The notes under the pieces: model-generated
Database searches by the model: none
Told to the model about the DNA's origin: nothing
Seen by the model: only the letters and a program-made list of their open reading frames with translations
Part shown: piece by piece, positions 25,901-35,700 of the stretch
Layout: each line of letters starts with the position of its first letter
Position numbering within the stretch: the first letter of the stretch is position 1
From: Diadema setosum
Lineage: Eukaryota > Echinodermata > Echinoidea > Diadematoida > Diadematidae
DNA length: 64,000 bases
Assembly: GCA_033980235.1 (NCBI GenBank)
Contig: CM067075.1
Coordinates: 23,941,061 to 24,005,060 of the forward strand
Reading direction: 5' to 3'
Made by a program: the position numbers and the translations under genes

Positions 25901-27708
25901 ATATCATAGATGAGAATATTATAGTCGTGGGGTATGAATTTTGTAAAAAGGATTATTAATTCAATAGTCAATTTAATGGAATACGCAATTTTTAAGTTAT
26001 ATATCATGGAAGAATACATGCAGAAATCAGCGTTTTATTGCATCTTTTATTATAAAAGAATTTAGATATGAATTTCTGGTATATTGTAATGATATTGCCA
26101 AAACAAGAGGTATTTGAGCATTAGATGATAACCGTTACATACAGAATATTCATGTGATGTAAATTGAACTATGATTGCAATTGTTTTATGCTTGTATTGA
26201 CCTTTGCATGATTCAGAATAATTGATTTAGAAAAAAAAAATTGTCTCAGATTAAGGACAAAAAAAAAAAATGATGAGACGGAGAAAAAGAGAATGATCTT
26301 GAACTCTTGAAGAAAATCGGATCGAACCGAGAACCCGAAGAGACTCAGTGTGTGCGATCTTATCCACTGAGCCAAAACAGATATACCTTGACGAGAAAAA
26401 AACAAAACAAAACCGATAGCAATATTTTTACAAATGCCCCAATGCCGACGTCCACATAAGTGTAGCTCCTATACGCAGTGATATGTGCATTATACAGTAT
26501 ATTCAACAGGTTTGGTGAGTTGTGCATTTATTACTGGTTGGTTATCTATACCGTTAATAAAATGGGAGCTTAGATCAGTGTAGCTTATCATCTTTAACAG
26601 ATTAGAAGGACAGTTGTGAGTTAATTCAATGCATTATTGTCGATAGGACAATCATAGTGCGTTAACGCTGTCAATAGATCGTCTTTCTTAGTTACCTTGA
26701 ATTAATATCTTCTTTTTTACCCCGTGGCCTCGCGGTGTCTGGCCTTCTAAGGTCTGCTCCTTCGTTGTTGCGTATAAAATTATATAAAACCTTTGAGGAA
26801 ATAATTGGCAGTCTTCTCTGGCATCCATACACTGCAAATAAAAGGAAGTATAATGTACCTTCAAGGAAATAATTGGCTGTCTTTTCTGATATATTGTCAC
26901 CGGAGAACGGCGGAAGATTATTGAAACGTTCTCGGAACCATAAAGGAGGAATTTACCCCAAAATGTATCGTGTGTGGATTCAGCGAATACAAAAATATTT
27001 GTTAAATACCCCAGTGAATTTTCGAAAGAATCTGATAATCCATTCAAGAGTCATAGGCTTTGACGGGTTTGGTTCAATCCTTGAGCATTCTTCGCCCTAT
27101 ACAGTTAAATGGGTGAAAGAGTTTGTACAGTTCGTGTTGACAGATTTATTGAAAGGTATGAGAAAAAATATAATGCGGATTTCATAAAGTTTCATATTTT
27201 AAGCATGATGAATAAACACTTGCTTTACCTCTTTCAGAAGCAGAAGACAGTGGTGACAATAATAATACTCTTTGTTATGTCAGTGATATATTGAAAGAAT
27301 ATCCTTTCATTGAAATAGATATAAAATTGTGTTCTTTATACCTATTTATTGCACTTATGACGGGATCTCTTCTTATAGTCTTCCCATCCCTCGATGACGA
27401 CATATGCACCGAAATGTCTCAAAAACTGTAGTACTTTCGAAACAGCTTGTAACAACATTGAAGGCATTGATGGTCATTTCTGTTTTTATCTTTCTATTAT
27501 TAGCTCATCTATGCGAACTTCCTACTCCACCGCAGCAAAACAGTAAGTTGACTTTCCATGCATTTTTCTTTCGTTTATAAATTATAATAAGCACATTGGA
27601 ACAAGGAAGACATAGTATACTTTGTACTCATTATTATACTTATTATGTATAGTGTATTCAGCAGTACATGTGATAATGATTATTTATTTGGAAACACACA
27701 CACATAAT

Positions 27709-27753
<45 letters not shown>

Positions 27754-28047
27754 GTGTGCGTGTGTGTGCCAAGATAAGATGAAGTCAAATGGTCTGTCCA
27801 GTTTCATGTGTAATGTCTCATTCTTAAAAAAAAAAAAATATAATGGCTACTTCCTTGTGATGTTTTATATCACCACATCTTTGGTTTTGTCCTTTGGAGA
27901 GATAAGAAATCAGTGTGTATACAACAAAGTAATGTCTTATTCTAATTTGTTTTGATCTGGCACTGGATTTCCTCGAGTGACTTCCTTGTACTCGAATTTG
28001 TGTTTAAGGCTGTGGTGAAACCCATATGAAGAGAAATAATTTCATTT

Positions 28048-28093
<46 letters not shown>

Positions 28094-28353
28094 CATCTTG
28101 GAATTTTCCACGTGTTGGACTTCGAATGTTGTAATTATTAGAAGAAAGAGTCTCAAGTACGCCATGGATCCAACTATTACAAAATTTTTATTACAAAATT
28201 TTCGGTCTGCCTCAGACCTTCGTCAGTGCAAAGACAATGATGGACAATGATAAACATGAATCATAACAACAATGCTATGCGCGTCATGCGCGTAGTGCGT
28301 TGCCCTGGAGCTGCGTTGTCAAGGAGAGCGCTGATACGTATAGGGGTATGGTA

Positions 28354-28384
<31 letters not shown>

Positions 28385-29654
28385 TTATTTATTTATACAT
28401 ATATATATATTAAAGAATGAAGAACATCAGAATTTCTCATTATATCTAATCAAAGATAATCCTAACGTGTACGATTCAATGATGTAATCAGACGAAACAA
28501 GGAGGAGGAATTCAAAGGAAAAAGAAAAAAAAAAGAAAGGAGAAAAAGAAATTGAGGGAGGAATCGTACTATGTGCTTGAGCGTCATGAGGTGGTGTGTA
28601 ACGTTTCTATCAGTGCTTTTATCTTGCACCTCCTTTTTTTCATTCTTTTCCTTCCAGGCATCAAGTACGTTGCAAACATCTCGTACTCTGATCTCGCGTA
28701 TTCTGAGAAAACCGTCTTCAAAAATCTTACCGAGAGGGTGCGCCGTCTGACCGAGGAGGCCAATCACGTCGTGAGGGAGATCTTGACCCGGAAGCGCTCG
28801 CTGGCTAGTGACGACCTCAAACCGGACGAAGCCGAGGAGAAGAATGAAGCCGAAAAGAAGAAGTCGGAGAGGAAAGGAGCGGCCGAGAGCAGTTTGAGCA
28901 TGGAAGTGGGCACCCACCTTTACTTGCCTGGTGGTCACTGGATACCCATTTCCTGCAAACCGAAATGGAAGGTATAGTACTTGCTTGTCGATGAGATTAT
29001 CTTTGTGTTTGTTTGGTGGACGGTTTGTCTGAGCTATGGATAAGTTTGTTTCTTTTTTTTTTCTAGTCAACATAATAGCTTACAAATAACATCAGAATGT
29101 TGCTAAATTTAAATCAATTAATCTAATTAGATTTTCTATCTGCGCTGCATGGTAGGGAAATCCGGGGCTAAGAAGACCACGGTACTACAACTAAAAGCTC
29201 ATCCCCATGCAGCATTTAGATCCTTCTATAGAGGCTGCATCGTATCTGAGTCGTGCAAATGAATAATCGAATATGTGTTTTCATGGATAATGTCTGTTTC
29301 CCATATAAGTAATTGCATCTGAACCAATAATTAATGAAAGATGAAGATGAACTTATATGGTTGGGGCAAAGTCGATAGGGCAAGCTAGGTGGAACCTGTT
29401 GGCTAATGAGTTTGTGTATAGTAGTTAATTATGCAGTTTCTCCCGCAAAGCTGGTACATTCGGTTTCGAGACCAGTCATGCCAGTCTGCCAGTGGCAGCC
29501 GGGGGCGGCAGCAGCTAGAGCTGCATGCACAGCTGCCTCGCTGCAGCTGCGCTCTCCAAAAACTGCTGGAACTGCTGAATCGCAAGCACACGCTGAACCC
29601 GATCTCGACTTCGTGCTTTTACGTCATCAGTCAATCAATCAATCAATCAATAAC

Positions 29655-29729
<75 letters not shown>

Positions 29730-29730
29730 G

Positions 29731-29767
<37 letters not shown>

Positions 29768-31243
29768 CAAACAGTATCAGTGGGTTGGTCACGTGACATG
29801 ACAGTTCACATATATCGCATTCAATTCCGTGAAATATGTTACAAATCATTTGTTTTTCTACAGGAGATACAGTTTCAGAATACGTAGAAAGCTTATGTAC
29901 ATATTTGTACTCTATCATTTTGAAACCACTTTAGTAGGCCTTACAAAGAGAACATGCAGGATGGTACAAAACAAGACACGAATGTACACGAAGGCCATAG
30001 TAAAGCAATCTAAGCAGGGTATATGGTTATCACATTGAAGAAAAGTGAAAGGAACGTGAACGTAAAAAGGAAATGCAAAAAGATAGATTTGTTCGATGTC
30101 GCAGCGATGTGATTTCTCGAAATCGAAAATTTCTGATCTCACGGAGTCCAGGCTGCGTTTAATTATTAGCATAGTTTCCTCATCTACTGTGGCATGTGAT
30201 TTACAAGGGACAAAGTTCATGTTAATGATTGTCCGTATGAAATAGAAATGTTGCCTCAATTAGATGCAAATGAATACACTATATAGGTAATCTGGTAAAA
30301 CTTCGTGCCGTAAGAACATTCATTTCGAGAATACATCAATGATATGATTATGTACAACAGCATTTTCAATTTAAATTTCTCAAAAGGTTGTTTACAGTAA
30401 AGTGCATGAACATCGACTGCGTTATTTTCAGGAGGCATTGAATGTGACTGTATCTTTGAAAAAAAAATGTCATCTTAATCACGAATGTTTTTGCTCCTTG
30501 ATAGGCCAAGAAAAAAAGTCCACACAATTAGATAGAGGAATCTGATTATTTTGTGTGTATAGCTTCCTCATACCGGATGAAGTGTCGTAATTTCTCATTC
30601 ATTTCTAGAAAGTGAAATAAAAAATGACAATATCATGCATGGCGGAAGAATATGATCACAATACCGACAATTTTTGCTCATTGATAAGCCAAGAAAAAAA
30701 AAAGTAACCGCACGCATATGGACACATCAGGCGTCTGGTTATAGTAATATGTAGGCTTCATCGGATGTGTGGTTGTTTTTCTTTCGTTTCTAGCAAGTTC
30801 GCTGCTGTTTATGAACCCGTATGATTATCTTCGTCTCTTTTCGTCCATCCATTAGAGGTTGAATCAGGAAATATTCTATGAAATGCGACACTTCTGATAC
30901 TACACGAATCAAAATCATGCAGATGAGGGGAATAATGTATATGCACACGAAAGTCTATGCGTATATTATGAGTCGCATAATCACGATAATTGTATCTTCG
31001 GCACATGTACGGAAATATTCAATGCTTTCCTCTATACACCGTGGTTTCAGTTATGTTTGAATGGCATTATACAATTTGTAGATTTCAGTCCGGCTACCGT
31101 ACCTACACTGGAGTAGCGTTATATACAAGAACAAATCCGCGATTATTTCACGCTGACATTGCAGTCTGTGTAACTTTTTCCCCTGACATTTAATCTCCAG
31201 CACATATGCCTCCAGCATTATGCCTGTGTTGTTATTACCTGCA

Positions 31244-31300
<57 letters not shown>

Positions 31301-32083
31301 TCACAGCTTCATCTCTGATATTTCTGTACCTCTAAAAGTTTTGCACCTTATAACATCATCTCTGAAATTTCTACCTTTGACATTCTTAACCCTGACATTT
31401 TTACACCTGACCTGATATTTTCACCTCAGACATTCTTACACCTGAAGGTTTTGCACATAACATTTTTGCCCCTAAAAAAATAATCGGAGAACTGAAAACT
31501 TAGTAAAGGCACATGAACTTATGAAAGTTTCATTTTTCGTCATTACCATGAATGAAAGATTATATATTCCAGCCCTCGAACTCTCGATGTATGAATCGCT
31601 CAATTTGAAATGTACTGGGCTATTGGGGAAACCCTTGAAGTTCTAGACTCCTGAAAAATTGTATTATATATACACTATAGGGTTATAACCTTTTAAGATT
31701 TTTTCGACTTTTTTTTTGGTTGTTTCATGTAAACACATTACTTTGTGGTGTAATGACAAAATCGTTGTGTGAAATTTTGTTCAGGTGGCGATAATCATTC
31801 CTTTTCGTCAACGTTTTGAGAGCCTGCACATCCTACTGCGCAATCTGGTCCCTTTCCTGCTACACCAAAAACTCGAGTTTGGAATATTTGTCGCCGAGCA
31901 GGTAATTAAATACTGTTATGACTATAGATTTACGCGATTTAACTCCCTATCAATGCAGTCTTTCTCTTTCTAATTGGTTTTGTCAGAGAGGTTTGGTTTT
32001 ATGTAAACCCACATAAGGCATTATCAAGACGTAACTTGGACTAGAACAGATGGTGTAATGAGGGTTAGCTATTATGTACATTG

Positions 32084-32138
<55 letters not shown>

Positions 32139-32729
32139 TTAGTAGTAGTATTGTATAAATACTGAATAACATCCTAAATTTTGATGTCTTTGACGCCAAA
32201 CTGATCACTAGCAGTCAATCAAATTGTGTACATAAACACACAAACACACATACAAACGCATATATGCATATTTTATCAAATACAATATAATGTCTTCAAT
32301 TTTTATGAACTGCTTTTGGTCAAATTGTGTACATTGTTAACATTTCATGTTATAGGCCTAATATAATTGCTATAAAGTCCTAAATTTGTATGCCTTTAAC
32401 GCCGAACTGATCAATCAATAAAAAAAAAAAAAAAAATGTCGAGAAGGGTACAAACCAGGAAGCATTGTAATCAAAAACTTATAAAAATGTTTGGATAATA
32501 ATGTCGAAGCCAGACATCGAGTGTTGATTCATATATCTACTAATAGACACTGTAATATCACGAATGAACCAGGTTGTGTGTGTATGTTTATGTGTGTGTG
32601 TATGTGTGTGAGTGTATGTAATATATGTGCGTGTGCCCCGTTAGTGTGTGTATTGTGTATTGCACGGATAAAGAAGAAAATAGAAGTTGAGGAACGTTTC
32701 GCCTGTATTGAGCAAGAACATTTATGATA

Positions 32730-32774
<45 letters not shown>

Positions 32775-35700
32775 GAAGAAGAAATTAAAGAGTACATGAC
32801 AATTGGTAATGACTCATGTCACAGTAACTGTTCAGTAAAGGTTACGGATTAGTGCAAAGGCGCGGGAGAAACGTGATAGTAATCACATTCTTTATTACGC
32901 TTGTTGTGATTTATAACGCGATCATAATTACCGGTATCACAAAATCCCGTTGTCTTTTCAATAACACGCAGGGTTTCTCTGAGGTAATGAACCGCGGCCT
33001 GATGCGGAACATCGGTTATCAACTTGCAAAGCATGACGGGACGGAATGGGATTGTTACATTTTTCACGACGTTGACTACGTTCCGATGAACATCACCAAC
33101 TATTACGGGTGTGACGGGTTTCCCAAGCACTATGCTACCCATTTGGAAGAATTCAAATTCAGGTATACGATAACACATTTTTTTTTCACGTGTGTGTTAT
33201 CGTGAAGGTGGTGGAAACCTAGCAGAATTACTCTTCATACTTTGCTAGATATTTCCAAAGTAACAGCTAATGAATGTTGGGTGTTTCTAAGCTACGGTTG
33301 GTGCAGACGCTTGTATAAATAAAGAAACGGGCGATTGTAGCTGCTCTAGTCAATTAAAAGATTTATGTTCGTGCTGTATCGCAGAACATTGTATATGCTT
33401 CGAAACCGTTTGCTTTCGCTTTCTTAACTGTGAAAAAGGATAGTTGTGTTTGTTTGGATTATATAGCAGGAACTACAAAAGCCTTTTAGCATTATTATAA
33501 TCAACCTGTAAAAGAGAGAGAAAGAGATGTTTCTTCTGCAACACATAATGTTCACAGAAGGAGAATGTTTTGTATCCACGAATAATGTTATTCCCGCTGT
33601 TATTAATGAATTTAATATACACTACACTTTTAACATGACTAAACATTTCAACTCTTGTTTTGTATTATCAATATACGAATATACAATATACAAAATAAAT
33701 GAAATATTTTCCCCTCACGGGTTTTGCTTTTAAATTTGATCTCCAGAGCTCCACGCTATGGGTGTGTAATTTTCAACTGGAGAAAAGGGAACCCTCAATA
33801 TCACTTGGCTCCCACTGAAACAATCCAAGGGGGAAAATACCTTGTTAGATCATAGATCCTAACATTGATTGGAATTGTTATATCTCCATGATCCTAATAG
33901 CTTGAATTGGAGAAGTTACCTACAGGAATCAACAAACACACGAGTAACTACATGTATCCTGTCGACCTTACAATGAGTGACAATGCACTAATACCTGTCA
34001 CAGTGAATACATGCATTCACAGAAGAATCCAGTCTAAACATAATTTAAGTTTTTACAAAAATCCTGAAGTAAAGTAGAATGATATCACAGATTACACATT
34101 CTGGATAGGCATGTTGCCCATATCAAAGATCTGACTTTCAAAGTACGAGGGCTGCATGCAAATCAAGCAATGCTTAAGCTGTAGCCCTTCTGCGTTTCTC
34201 ATTGCATCACTGATTATGTTCTGTTGTACATTGTAAAGGCAATGAAGAAACTGTATTGCTGTAAATTCTAAAGGTAATGAAGAAACTTACCTTGTTAGCA
34301 ATTAATGTTTATGTATATCCATTTATATGTATGGTACCATCAATGTATATGATATAATGTGTATGTATCTGCGTGAGCAATGATATAATGCAGGAACCAA
34401 TAAATTCAAATCAAATTCAAATTCAAATTCAAATTCAAAGTCCTGTATTATCTGCTTCTTTAATATTGTGTGAAATAAACTTACATTTATCATTAATAAA
34501 CGTGAATTTAATCCTTCCAAAAGGTGTAAATCTGAATTTCACTGGACTGACCATATTCCACCAATTTGCCATAATACCACCATACCCCGCGACATAAACC
34601 ATTATGCATGGTATAACATAATAATATTACAGTATGATTTAATCGTCATTTTTGATTGGAGTGATTTAAATCAATCGTGGTATAGTTGAAATATGACGAT
34701 ACGTATACATGTTTGTCCTTGTTTCTCGCCATCAGCAACCCGTTTCTGGTGGATTTTGGGGGCGTGGTCGGAATATCTAAGGAGCAGATGGACAGAACTA
34801 ACGGCTACTCTAACATGTACTGGGGGTGGGGCGGAGAGGACGATGATATCGCCAAGCGATTGAAGCATCACCGATACAATGTATCGCGATCGCCAGAAGG
34901 CTACTACCGGGATTTGCCGCATAAAAAGAAAGGCAAGAAGGACTTGTGCAGAGAGCGGTGAGTGTTGGCAATACAAATTTTATTTTGAATCGCCCGGTTT
35001 ACTATATATATAATATATATTATCATAATGCATAAAACTTTTTTATTATGATTTTACATGCCTTCCAAACAGACAACGCTTCTAACAACATAATAACAGA
35101 CAAATAAGATTGCATGTAGTTTGATTTATTTAATGAGCACGATGGGGTAAGGTGATCTGCAGAGCGTGGTGCCTGGTTCTTCAAGGGAAACGATTTATGA
35201 ATGGAATTAGCATTCTGCTCTGTTGCATTTACATATTGTGCTTCGTCTGCATAAAATCTCAATATTGAACCCACCATAACAAATAGGAGATGTCATAGGT
35301 CAAGGTCAAATTCTAAAATTCCCCTATTTTCCCGATATGAATAATACAGGAAGGTAATAATTCATAAAACTTAGAACATGTCTTACAAGATAAATATAAT
35401 TCTCTAGGGAAAGTTTTGTGCCATGTGGTCAAAGGTCAGAGGTGAGTTGAAAATGCTAAAATTTCACATTTTCTCCATTTCTCCAGATATTTTTATGAAA
35501 CTTAGTACGGTTTTTCCTGACAAGATTCTCTTGGGAAAGTTTGGGTCATGAGATCAAAGGTCAAGGGTCAATTACGGTCAGGTTAAAATGCCGATTATTA
35601 CACTACTTAATGGTGAAATTACACTACTTTTTCCACACTTGGAGATTACTCGAGGTATATATATATAATATACACTCGGTAATGTACCTCCATATTTTTA

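Noticed and set aside
26285..26395. Functional tRNA gene
   Set aside because: A and B boxes are present but the acceptor stem does not close and the anticodon arm is poor; kept as a SINE-like relic.
28462..29073. 203-codon minus-strand frame
   Set aside because: It is the antisense shadow of galactosyltransferase exon 5.
29406..29801. Plus-strand frames with INQS repeats
   Set aside because: Made by the (AATC)n microsatellite; no upstream coding similarity.
32849..33178. 109-codon minus-strand frame
   Set aside because: Antisense of galactosyltransferase exon 7.
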